The notes beneath the pieces are model-generated. The model saw nothing but the letters and a program-made list of their open reading frames with translations, was not told the origin of the DNA and made no database searches. From positions 1 through 45,206 of the forward strand of contig JAQCIJ010000006.1 in the NCBI GenBank assembly GCA_027592135.1: a stretch of 45,206 nt of DNA, read 5' to 3'. Position 1 is the first letter of the stretch, and each line of letters opens with the position of its first letter. Origin of the DNA: a bacterium (GTDB lineage: Bacteria; Patescibacteriota; Gracilibacteria; Peribacterales; Peribacteraceae). Positions 5,957 to 17,000 of this stretch are shown piece by piece. The position numbers and the translations under genes are program-made.

Positions 5957-8900
5957 CTATTTTTTTCTCTTTCTCCTCATCCATCCCATACCTGCTGCCA
6001 TTCCTGATGCGACTACTGCCACCGCTGCAGGCCCTGTATCACCTACGGGTCCGTGTGCCTGAATAAGTGGACGCAGTTGGGCAAGAGGCATAGCTGGGGC
6101 TAGGGGTTGGTAGCTTGGGAATTGGGGGAAGTTCGTTGATGTAGGCCCCTGTTGGTACGGAGATGTTGTAGTAGGGAATTGGGAATTGGGAATATCTAGA
6201 CTTGGGTCTTCTCCAAAGTCGATTTGTGTACCAAGTACAAGTGTTCCAGTTTCATCGCCACACATCCAATCACAACCATCATTATTCAATCTATTCCCGT
6301 CATCACACTCTTCTTCGGTATCCACAATACTGTCTCCACATCGTGCCATGTGACAGTTCGTACGACAGGTGGCGCCAGCTGCATCACTGTTTTTAGTTCC
6401 TTCATCACACGTTTCTCCAGCATCGACGTTGCCATCTCCACAAAAGGTAGAAAAGAACTGGCAATCGCTACACGCATACCCAACAGATACATCATGCAAA
6501 GAAGACTCACACTGTTCTCCAAGAAGCTCTTGGACGATTCCATCACCACAAATACCAATCTCGAGTTGGCAGACCGCATTACATCCATCACCATCACGTC
6601 TATTCGCATCGTCACATTCTTCTGGATCTGCAAGGACTCCATCACCACAAACAGAGGCTGCGGCAAAGAGCACTTCTTCTGAGCTGCATGTGCTACTACA
6701 TCCATCACTATTTTTTGTATTACCGTCATCACACTCTTCTTCGGTATCAATGGTGCCATCACCACAGGAGAAGAGGCGACAGTTGGTGCGGCAGGCATTC
6801 TCTTTGCTGTCAGAGTTGGCAGGTCCATTATCACACTCTTCTCCGTTATCCAGAACAAAATCGCCACAGTGCGCATTGGTACAGTCTGTACGGCAACCAT
6901 TCTTTTCGGTATCAGAATTCTTTTTACCCGTGTCACACTCTTCACCTTCTTCGCGAAGACTATTGCCACACGTAGATCCACTGCGCAGCAGCAGCTGGAG
7001 TTCTCCTTTACAGAGATCGGAACAACCATCGCCATTCACAGCGTTACTGTCATCACATTGTTCACCTTTATCGAGTTCGACTATTCCATTTCCACAGCCG
7101 TTGTTCCGTGCAGCTAATCGCAGGGCTGACTGTCTAGTAGTCGTTATAGATGGTGTTGCAGCGTGTATGTTCTCTATCTCACATGTACTACTACATCCAT
7201 CTCTGCTTCTGTTGTTTCCATCATCACAGGCTTCTCTTCCTTGTTTCAGCCCATCTCCACAACGTAATCGGTCATAGCCACTTCCACCAGTCGTCCCACC
7301 TGTAGACCCTCCACCTGTTGTTCCACCTCCTCCTTGAGATCCTCCAGTAGATACACCTGTAGAACCTCCTCCGGTAGACCCTCCACCTGTTGTTCCTCCA
7401 CCTGTAGAACCTCCTCCTTGAGATCCTCCAGTAGATCCACCTGTAGCACCTCCTCCGGTAGACCCTCCACCTGTTGTTCCTCCACCTGTAGAACCTCCTC
7501 CGGTAGACCCTCCTCCACTCGTCCCACCAGTGTTACTAATTTCTGAACACGTATATTTCGGCGTAAATATCGTAGGGTTACAACTTCCTCTTGGGGTGAC
7601 AATTAAATATTGCACAATGTCTGCTTGGGAAGGTGTGGCATTGTCATATCCTCCAACGAGCCAAAGTGCATCATCAAAGACTACAAGATCTGTTCCACCA
7701 AAGACATTGGTAGTGGGCATCGGTCCTGCCATCCAGGTTTCTCCGCTGTCTTCCGAATAGTAGGTTGTCGGTTCATCATTCGACTTGTTTCCCACAATCC
7801 AAATAGCGTTATTAAATACTGCAGCACTGCGGTTAGAAAAGTCTTTACCTGCCAAGGCATCGGAACCAACTTCGGTCCACGTAATTCCGTCGATAGATTT
7901 CCATACCTTGTTCGATACAGATCCATCTTCGAGTGATCCACCGAGAAGTATTATTGCATCCTTATACACAACAGCTTCTGCATGAGAAAGACCAACAGGA
8001 AGAGTAGCAAGCTGTGTCCATACTGTTCCGTTATCCGAAACGTAGATCGCATCACTTGCGCTGGTATCTCCTTGTGACCCTCCAAGAATCCACATTTTAT
8101 TTTGGAAGACTACAGAAGTATGACGATCTATTTCTGTCGGTAATACATTGCTGTGCTTTTGCCAAATGACTCCATCAGCAGAAGACCATACATCACGTGT
8201 ACGTCTTGGTGCGCCACTGTAATCCGTTCCTCCAATAATCCACTGCTTATTGGCAAACACGACATGGGTAAACTCATCCAAAGACGGTGCTCCTGCAAAT
8301 ATTCCTCCCTCTTCGTTCCATAAGAATCCATTTCCAGACGCAACGTTATTGCTAGAGAAAATAATATCGCGCTCTTGGAACACATCCCAAAGCTTTTCAT
8401 TAAAGACCACAACAGAGTGGCCGATAGTATTACCAAAGACAGAAGGAGTGGGGTCATCTCCAGATGACCAAGAACTGGCAATGCCCATTAAGCTACATGT
8501 TCCATCTACGCATGATTCTGCGGTGCGACAATCGGTGTTACTGCTACAGGTACTACACGCAAATGCAGGATCGATAGCATCACAGGCTTCTGGTGGTGGC
8601 TCTTGTCCTACAGGCCAACAGAGTGTTGCAACGTTCAAGGGGTCTGCAATTTGCTGGCAACAGCGCTGTGTAGATCCTTCTGCACAGCAAACGCTAGAGT
8701 CTTTGCCACACGCATTGATATCAGTAAATTTACATTCACACTCACTGCAGCTGTGTGTCACATTAAGAGGGCATTGATCTACAGAACCACTAATACCATC
8801 ATCACACTCTTCACCGGCATCGAGTGTACCGTTTCCACAGAGAGAAGCAGTTTTTTCACATACAGATCCATTCATTGCACATCCAAAATCTTCAGTTTGT

Positions 8901-10864
8901 TCCGCACACTCCATACAGCTGTTTCCTGGAGTGCAATTATTAGGAGGAAAAATGACGCAATTGTTTCCACAGGCGCTGCAGTCAGGATCAGGTTCATCCT
9001 CTATTTCTGTCAGGCATGTACTAGAACATCCGTCTCCGTTAACAATATTCCCATCATCACATTCTTCGGATCCTTCTTTCGTTCCATTTCCACAAGAGGC
9101 AACTGGCGGTGGTTCTGTGCAATCACGTTCGCACATCATTGTGCATTCACAGTTACCAAATGGAACACCTGACTCATCTATGGCACAGGAAGGACACAGT
9201 ATCTGATCCTCTCCTTGTTCACAGATTCCATTTCCACAAGAGGCAACTGGGGGTGGTTCTGTATCAACCGTACATTCTTCTATCTGCCCGTCATCGTTTA
9301 GAACGTGAGTATTGCTATCTCCACAATAAGTAAAATTCTCTCCACCAGATATTGTACAAGAACCACTACATACACTACCTACTTCCCCATTTTGAGACCC
9401 TAGATCACATTCTTCTGTACCTGCACGAATCTTTCCATCGCCACACACCGCATCCAGACAACCATTCGTACATGCATCAGTTTGCACCGTATTTCCATCA
9501 TCGCATTGCTCACTTATTTGTACTACGCCATCTCCACAACTCTCTGTTGCACATTGTATGTTGCATCCGTCGTTGTTGTTCGTATTACCATCATCACACT
9601 CTTCTGTACCAGCACGAATCTTTCCATCGCCACACACCGCATCCAGACAACCATTCGTACATGCATCAGTTTGCACCGTATTCCCATCATCACATTCTTC
9701 GGATCCTTCTTTCGTTCCATTTCCACAAGAGGCAACTGGCGGTGGTTCTGTGCAATCATTCTTACAAGCATCTGTATCAACCGTATTCCCATCATCACAC
9801 TCTTCTCCTGTCTCTTCTGTGCCATTTCCACACACTGCAGCATTGGCAACACAGGTGCCCGATACATTTCCATTGGTTTCACAGGTAAACCCAGTTCCAC
9901 ATGCTGTACCACTCATTCCTAATTCCCCACCAGAGGTGCAGCACTCCGCAGTGGGGCCACAGGTTGCTCCGGCGCCAACGGTAGTCGTAGTGCACTGTGC
10001 TGTGACATTCCCACAGTTATTATTGGATGATCCTCCACATGTGTCACTACAGCTTTCATCCGCAAAACAGCCCGCATCCGAAAGATTACAATTGGAAGAC
10101 GCGCATTGTTGCCCATTACATGAATAATTATCATTACTGCCTCCACTGCATGTACTAGCACATGCTTGGTCGGATTGTGCATAAAAACCACCCATTGTCA
10201 CACAGCCAGATTCAGTATATGAATCAGTGCACCCTCCATCTAGGCAACATCGACCGCTTCCTCCACTACCACCTCCACCACAAGTATTATTACAGTTCGG
10301 ATCTGAAGTGGGCTGGCTTCCATCGCTACACGTCGTACCTTCATATCCACCGAGACACATTCCATCTTGGCAGCAGTAATCTGCATTCTCCTCTCCACTA
10401 CCACTTGCCGCAGCTTCACACTCTGCCCTTCTACTATAACATGTATACAATCCATCTGATTCGCATAGCGCATTATATGTACATCCAGCGGTCTCAGTTC
10501 CTCCCACGTACCACCCTTTTATGTCACAATCACAACTGCCAGCACCACCACAGACACCGGTCTCATAACAGTCACTATTGCTCGAGCACGCAGTTCCTTC
10601 TGGGGCATAACAGACACTCTCAGTCCCTCCTGGATATGGACAGGGGTCTACATCTGTCAGCATACAACCACCATCAGAATTGGCTACATAACACTCATCT
10701 TGATCTGCATAGCAACCATCGAGTAGTGGCTGGCTCGGGTCACATGAACATGTTGCACAGCCCTCTGACATACAAAAATTCCCAGGTGTAGATTGTCCTT
10801 TTAGTGCACTTCCTCCTTCATTTATACGGAGGAATGCAACACCAATAACTGCAATGCTTAACAC
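5957..10864 (-). CDS. Giant Cys-rich repeat surface protein (DUF4215/Myxococcus-type repeats)
   Basis: About 1635 aa, secreted and probably wall- or membrane-attached. In order: a hydrophobic N-terminus; a Cys-rich region (to about 335); about eight CGNGTxExxEECDDGNTxxxDxC repeats (about 340-640); a Kelch/propeller-like block with repeated 'VVFNNxxWIxGG' strands (about 810-1080); a Gly/Ser/Thr-rich linker (about 1113-1196); nine more CGDG..EECDDGN repeats (about 1200-1535); and a Pro-rich stretch. The C-terminus is GDTGPAAVAVVASGMAAGMG and then WMRRKRKK: a motif, a hydrophobic helix and basic residues, like a sorting or anchor signal. The start is uncertain. GTG 10864 gives a signal peptide without a basic n-region, whereas the same frame is open upstream and reads IGKFIRTHRPLL from an ATA codon (10898-10900). 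It is divergent from the next giant gene, with which it shares Cys modules. Probable role: adhesion or cell-surface structure. Confidence 0.85.
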   Translation of the reverse strand: MLSIAVIGVAFLRINEGGSALKGQSTPGNFCMSEGCATCSCDPSQPLLDGCYADQDECYVANSDGGCMLTDVDPCPYPGGTESVCYAPEGTACSSNSDCYETGVCGGAGSCDCDIKGWYVGGTETAGCTYNALCESDGLYTCYSRRAECEAAASGSGEENADYCCQDGMCLGGYEGTTCSDGSQPTSDPNCNNTCGGGGSGGSGRCCLDGGCTDSYTESGCVTMGGFYAQSDQACASTCSGGSNDNYSCNGQQCASSNCNLSDAGCFADESCSDTCGGSSNNNCGNVTAQCTTTTVGAGATCGPTAECCTSGGELGMSGTACGTGFTCETNGNVSGTCVANAAVCGNGTEETGEECDDGNTVDTDACKNDCTEPPPVASCGNGTKEGSEECDDGNTVQTDACTNGCLDAVCGDGKIRAGTEECDDGNTNNNDGCNIQCATESCGDGVVQISEQCDDGNTVQTDACTNGCLDAVCGDGKIRAGTEECDLGSQNGEVGSVCSGSCTISGGENFTYCGDSNTHVLNDDGQIEECTVDTEPPPVASCGNGICEQGEDQILCPSCAIDESGVPFGNCECTMMCERDCTEPPPVASCGNGTKEGSEECDDGNIVNGDGCSSTCLTEIEDEPDPDCSACGNNCVIFPPNNCTPGNSCMECAEQTEDFGCAMNGSVCEKTASLCGNGTLDAGEECDDGISGSVDQCPLNVTHSCSECECKFTDINACGKDSSVCCAEGSTQRCCQQIADPLNVATLCWPVGQEPPPEACDAIDPAFACSTCSSNTDCRTAESCVDGTCSLMGIASSWSSGDDPTPSVFGNTIGHSVVVFNEKLWDVFQERDIIFSSNNVASGNGFLWNEEGGIFAGAPSLDEFTHVVFANKQWIIGGTDYSGAPRRTRDVWSSADGVIWQKHSNVLPTEIDRHTSVVFQNKMWILGGSQGDTSASDAIYVSDNGTVWTQLATLPVGLSHAEAVVYKDAIILLGGSLEDGSVSNKVWKSIDGITWTEVGSDALAGKDFSNRSAAVFNNAIWIVGNKSNDEPTTYYSEDSGETWMAGPMPTTNVFGGTDLVVFDDALWLVGGYDNATPSQADIVQYLIVTPRGSCNPTIFTPKYTCSEISNTGGTSGGGSTGGGSTGGGTTGGGSTGGGATGGSTGGSQGGGSTGGGTTGGGSTGGGSTGVSTGGSQGGGGTTGGGSTGGTTGGSGYDRLRCGDGLKQGREACDDGNNRSRDGCSSTCEIENIHAATPSITTTRQSALRLAARNNGCGNGIVELDKGEQCDDSNAVNGDGCSDLCKGELQLLLRSGSTCGNSLREEGEECDTGKKNSDTEKNGCRTDCTNAHCGDFVLDNGEECDNGPANSDSKENACRTNCRLFSCGDGTIDTEEECDDGNTKNSDGCSSTCSSEEVLFAAASVCGDGVLADPEECDDANRRDGDGCNAVCQLEIGICGDGIVQELLGEQCESSLHDVSVGYACSDCQFFSTFCGDGNVDAGETCDEGTKNSDAAGATCRTNCHMARCGDSIVDTEEECDDGNRLNNDGCDWMCGDETGTLVLGTQIDFGEDPSLDIPNSQFPTTTSPYQQGPTSTNFPQFPSYQPLAPAMPLAQLRPLIQAHGPVGDTGPAAVAVVASGMAAGMGWMRRKRKK
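7290..7530 (-). repeat. Minisatellite encoding a Gly/Ser/Thr linker
   Basis: Tandem variants of CCTCCACCTGTTGTTCCTCC / CCTCCACCTGTAGAACCTCC encode GGGSTGGGTTGGGSTGG-type sequence between the propeller-like block and the second Cys-repeat array. Units are 9-15 nt with larger blocks repeated, so length variation between strains is likely. Confidence 0.85.
9048..9757 (-). repeat. Near-identical internal duplications in the Cys-repeat array
   Basis: Two overlapping families of long repeats are visible. Bases 9048-9124 recur at 9681-9757 (about 77 nt, apparently exact, offset 633 = 211 codons). Bases 9407-9501 recur at 9596-9690 with only a few mismatches (offset 189 = 63 codons). The offsets are multiples of three, so the frame is kept. 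The high DNA identity points to recent duplication or gene conversion of whole CGDG..EECDDGN units. Confidence 0.85.
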
Positions 10865-11048
10865 AAGAAGAGGCCGATGTGTGCGTATAAATTTCCCTAT
10901 GGTACCAAAATGTTACCAAAGTATTGTGTATTAGCGAAAAAGCTGATGTTGTACTGTATCGAAAATGTATTGTGATCACCTACGCAATAACGCCAATTGG
11001 AAAAATCACCGCATGCACAGTACACTACCCCAAAGAATCTGCGTCTCC

Positions 11049-14000
11049 ATGCGAAAAACTACTGCAATTTACACTGGCTTCATAGCCCTTGCACTCGTCG
11101 CGGGCGCCTCTGTTTCTTCTCAACCACTCGGAAGTTTACTCGCAGATTTTATTACACCGTCGGAGTATGGTGTGGAGTACTATTTCCCTCCAGAGACACA
11201 AGAAGGTGTAGTGCTCAAGCCCAATACCCACAACTATGTATCGTGTACTTTGGATGGAACACCGAGTATTTTACAGTCCGCATTTGCAGACGATTCTAGT
11301 AGAACCTATTGGATACGCGAGGAGCCTCCACTCTATTCTCGTAGTAGTGTGCAGGTGCGTGGAAATGCTCCAACGACACTATTCGAAAATATTGGGGGCA
11401 GATGGAGGTCTCTCTGGACACGAAATAGACAAAGTAGTTCTGCGACACCCGCAGAAACAGTATCTGATGATGAGAAAGTGCATTTCTATTCTTCAAGTGT
11501 TTTAGCATTGCGTCCAGAGCTCGCTGCAAAAAGCACGTTAACAACATTTAAAGGAGGGGTACTGTACTACATCAAAACAGACGAAGACCTCGAGTTTGTC
11601 TGTCCAGAAGGTGTACTTTGTGGTGATGGTCAGTGTGAAGAAGGAGAAAGTGCACTGATCTGCCCAGAAAATCAACCGTGTGTAAAATCGTGTGAAGCAG
11701 ACTGTGGTGCAGCACCTGTCGTACAAGATTTCTGTCTACCATGTGGAGAGACTTGCGAAGCGTGGCACATGGGACAGCCAAGCCTTGGATGCTCTGCGAA
11801 TACACCAGGGATGACCTGTGCTTTTGAGAGTGGGGTGTGTATACAAACGAATGCAGCGTCTTCTGTTGCATCATCGCAAGCTTCACAGGAACCAGCATCA
11901 GTTACATGTACAGACCCTTCTCTTACAATACTTGATGGAACAGTGGATATTGGATACCTTCCATCACGTATTGTCGCTGGAGATTTCAATGGAGACGGAA
12001 ACGGAGACATCGCAAGTTTATTTAATCCGTCTAACATCTCTGTTCATTTTGGCAACGGAAACGATTCGTTTAATGTAGCAGGGGTAATACCAAATTATGA
12101 GTGGACTAACATGACCACTGGAGATTTCAATGGAGATGGAAACACAGATATTGCAGCAATACGAAGAAACCCAAGTCATAATGGTGGATATTATCTACAT
12201 ACGTTTCTTGGTAGCAATAACTCCTTTATCCAGGCAGAAGGTGTACGTATAAATACAAGTAGTCATAGCAATGGCATAGTTAATGCTATGACTACTGGCG
12301 ATCTCAATGGCGATGGAAATCTAGACATTGTCACTGCTAATCGTAGCAACTCTGTCTCCATTTTCATTGGAGACGGAAATGGTTTCTTTGGTGGTTTTCC
12401 TGGCAGCTTTGGTGCTTCCAACAATCCGAACGACATTACTCTCGCCGATTTCAATGACGATGGGAACATAGATATCGCGACAGGGAATTCAACCGATCCA
12501 GAGATTGCCATTCTCTTTGGAGACGGAAATGGTTCTGTGGATTTAAGACAATCCTTTGCTATTGAAACTACTAATCCACCTGCTCCCTTTACTACTAGCG
12601 ACTTCAATGGTGATGGATATGCTGATCTGGCAATGGAAAATGACAGTGTCAGCACCGTCTCCATCCTCTTTAACGATGGTAATGGCACATTTACCAACTC
12701 CTCCGATGTTACTGTGGATGCTGATGATCTTGATGTCAATTTGGAATCTGTCATCAGTGGCGACTTCAACGCTGATGGGCATGCCGATATCGCAACGGCA
12801 AATGGAATATCCGATACGGTTTCTATTGTATTTGGCGACGGAAGTGGCTCTTTTAGTACTCCATCACATTTTACTGTAAGTGGCCCTAATCAAATTATTA
12901 CGTATGACTTTAACGGTGATGGTGTACCAGATATTGCAACATCCAATCGCAACGGTACAGCGACTTTCTTGTTGAGTGAATGCACAAGTAGTATTTCATC
13001 AACATCTTCCACTGCTATAGCGTCATCGCAACCTTCGGCACCTGTTGCATGTAACGATGGCATTGATAATGACGGAGATGGTGATATTGATCTCGAAACA
13101 AAACTACTTGGCAGATTTGATTATGGAAACGATAACCTTCAATCGCCAGACGTGTTAAATCGGTGGGGCACCCGTGCACCATGGATAGATTCCGGTCAAG
13201 TTGGTATTCGCGGAGAGGTGAATGTACTTGATCCGTCGGGTGACTATATGTATCAGGTCAGCTTGGCAGATGATCGTGGAAAGCAACCCCCTGGCGATGT
13301 AGGCTTAATAGCGAGGAGAATTAATGTGAATACAATGAGCCTCGATGGCATCGCTTCTATTGATATTCCTTCAGAGTTTTATGAGGGTGTTGCTTTTAAG
13401 AGTGTCTATTTAGCTTCAATGGATAAGCCTGGCGGAGCTCTTTATATTATTTCAAAGTACGAAAGTGTAACACCAGAGAATGCATTTCAGAAAAATCTAT
13501 TCTCAAAGCTCGATACGAGCACGATGGAATTCGTAGATCAGATAGAGCTGCTTCCAGAAACAACTAATCGCATAGTTGATAGCTTGATTGTCGATACATA
13601 CGATCAGTATGCCTATATAACGTATGTATCACCTAATGGTGAACACAATGCAACGGTGAGAAAAATAGATCTGTTGACAAATGAGGTTATCGAAGAAAAG
13701 GTTTTAAATGACCTTCCTACAAATTCTGCTAATCATTTTGTAATTCACGACTTCAAAACAAAGCAGCTCTATATTCTTTCATCAACATTACTGACAGGGA
13801 CGCCCAAAAAAGTATTGAGAGCAACGCTCTCACGTATTTCTACAGAAGATCTATCTTTCCAAGGAACAGTGACTCTCGGCGAACATGACGAGGAGGCATT
13901 ACAGGCAACACATTGGATAGATGGGAATCGAAAATATGGATATTTCCAATTAGATGAAACACATATCGTCAAAGTAGACCTAGGGAATTTCAGTATAGAA

Positions 14001-17000
14001 AAAATCACTACCATACCAGCAGCAGCAATACTTGCTCATCGTAAGCAGTTATTAGAAGTAGGCAATGGCAATACAGACTTAGGACAGAATTCAGAAATTA
14101 TTAGACATTCCATGCAAGTTGTAGGATTTGCGGAAGACGATGCTATTGGAGCATCGAGCAATGCATGGGAGTCTTCTATTCAAGCAGGACAATTAGCCTT
14201 AGGAGTGAATGCAAACCGAGTATACGATAGTAATATCTATCAGTATTCTCTTGGAGATCGTGGGTGCTTGAATCTACAAGATACATCAGAAGAACATGTA
14301 CCCGCTATTGGCGAGAGTCGCTCTACACGTGTGGCACTACAGCAATCTACAGCAGAACTAATAATAATTGAACCAACAACTACGACACAGTGGCAACCAA
14401 ATACACTTCAAACTCTTCGTTGGACAGCACCGGCAAATCCCAATTCATTTGTTCCGTATTCTGATGAATTCATGTACGAATATTCCCTCGATAACGGAGC
14501 AACATGGATTATGGCGAATGACAGTCAAACAGCATTCCGCAACGGAAATAACGAATACCAAATGTACGCTACGATCTATAACGATGCATCAGAGTGTATT
14601 AGTTCTCCCCATGGTTGTCAGCAGTCACAGTTTGCCATTGGCTTCCCGCAACTTGTTCTGTTCTATGGATTACGCACGCAAACAAATCCACAAGTAGCCG
14701 TAGGACAACAAGCATCCTTCAGATTGCCAGATGATGCACAGTCCGTTCAGTTCCGTGTTATGAATGTTGCCAATACAGCGTTAACAGATACGACGATAAA
14801 TATTACACGTATAGCATCAGTAGGTACGATTGCTTCGTCACAACCCTCCTCTCTTGCTACTGTTGTAGCCACAGAGAATACGACAACATTTACACAGTGC
14901 AGTGTATGTGAGCAGTGTGGAGTAGGAATAGGTCTTTGTAGTGCAAGCAAATGCACAGGGCAGTGTGTGTTCGAGCAAAATTCTGTATGGGGAGTCTCAA
15001 TACTGGGTGGAAGTTGCACGCCAAGCCCACAACTGTGTCAGAGTAACGTACAAAGTCTGCAACCACAGATTTGTAAGCAAAATCCTACAATCAATCCCCT
15101 AGAGGGGCTGGATATCCCTGCACTGTCTGATGTGTATGCCGATTTCGATCCTGTAGGTCGCACAGCGTATTTTATTGGGACACCTGGGACACCGAACGTC
15201 CCTACAACAAGCTCATCGGCAAGTAGATCTCTTTATGCCTTACATATTGATACAAGACAGGTGATAGAATATACATTGCCACATCGATACCATTTACCAC
15301 CCATGGTGGTCTGGAGTCCCGAAGTACAAAAACTCTTCCTCTTTGGTGGGGCAATTTACGAAGGAGATACTCCGACGGCTTCAGCAAATATTTATGCATT
15401 TACTCCAGCAGATACGATCGTTGAATTTGTCGGTGTTATGCCAAAGTCGCGTACAGTGGCAACACCAGTTCGCGTTCCAACGAGCGGAGACATCTACCTA
15501 TTCTTTGGAAATCAGGTGATAAGCACGACACAATCACCGCAATTTCTCACTGACGTTGCCGTCTTTAATCCTCGTACAGGAGTGACAATCATTAAGCCAT
15601 TACGCATAAGCGTCCAAGGTGGTCTTCCACGAATAAAGCCTGTAGTGTTTTGGAACAATGCAACACAGCGTATTGCTTTAAGTACAGCCAAACAGTGGTT
15701 TGAGTTTGATACAAATAGTGCAGAAGTTACACCAGTAGAGACGTACCCAAGTACAGCATTACTCAGCAATAGATATGGTACGTACGTTGTGGCAAACAAT
15801 GAGCTTGTTAACATGAATTACTTTGCGACTGCTCCAGATTTTATTACGAATCTCGCAACAAGAATCCGTACAGATTTTGTGACAGGCTTTGCAGCCATAG
15901 CGACAGAATCTAAGCAGCAGCATGGAGTTGCCTCGTACATTAATAATTCTGGTGAGACATACACGCCAATACGTCAGCAGTATGCATCGGTATATGATGC
16001 AACAACACAACGAATATATAGCATTGGTGGATGTGGGTATGGACAGGATTATATTAAAGGTCGACAAGCATCCAGCTGTCGTACCGTACTGGAGTACTGT
16101 GTCGAAGGATCATGTTGCAGTCCACAGACACCACTTCCTGTACCAGAAAAACAGGTAGTTGCATTACAACTTGGCGTATCAAATCCGGTATTACATGGTG
16201 CAGCACCTATGGAATGTAACGAATGTGAACAGTGTGGCAGCGGTGCAGGAGACTTCTGTGAAATACATGAATGCACAGGAAAATGTGATTATGTCAGAAA
16301 TTCTGTATGGGGTGTTCCTTTACCTGGAGGAACATGCACATCGAAAGCAGAATGTTCACTACCGCCACCAGTCGCATGTGCAGATGGCATCGATAATGAT
16401 AACGATGGTGGTGTCGATGTAAAAAGTGAGCTTATTGGTCGCTATGAAGACTCAAGCGATGTATTCAGGTTGTACGAAAAAGATGCATCTATCAAGTGGC
16501 CGTATGTACGAGAAAATGGGTTCTACAGCGATGGCACTAAAGCATTTGCGATCCTTGATCCATCTGGAGAATATATCTACGAAGGATTCGTCTCAGATAG
16601 CGGAAAAAGCAGACGAAAGCTTACCTTTGTAAAAATAGCAACAGATCCGATGAGGAGAGTGTCTGCTATCGATGTGCCATTAGATGCGTCACTAAAAGCC
16701 ACAGCTGACTTTATTGATTTCAGCAGAGCATCAATGGATCAAGCAAATGGTGCACTCTACATTCTGGGTACATATAAAAACGTTTCTACAGCATCTACAG
16801 CATATGATAAGCAGACACTGACAAAAATACATACGGAAACTATGGAGGTGGAAGAGCAGATTCTTCTTCCTCTTCCAGAGAGGTCAAATGCTACAGGTTT
16901 TGTCGTCGATACACATGAACAGTATGCGTATGTTTTCTTCCAATCGTCACTGAGCTTTAATACAGCTCCATCAATTGCAAAAATAGATCTTGTAACAAAT

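Noticed and set aside
6286-7277. Long open frames opposite and beside the Cys-rich giant gene (249 and 302 codons)
   Set aside because: They are shadows of a repetitive Cys/Gly/Asp coding sequence; composition is low-complexity and no domain appears.
7290-7530. CRISPR-like array
   Set aside because: The repeats are contiguous, in frame, with 9-15-nt units and no unique spacers; they encode a Gly/Ser/Thr linker.
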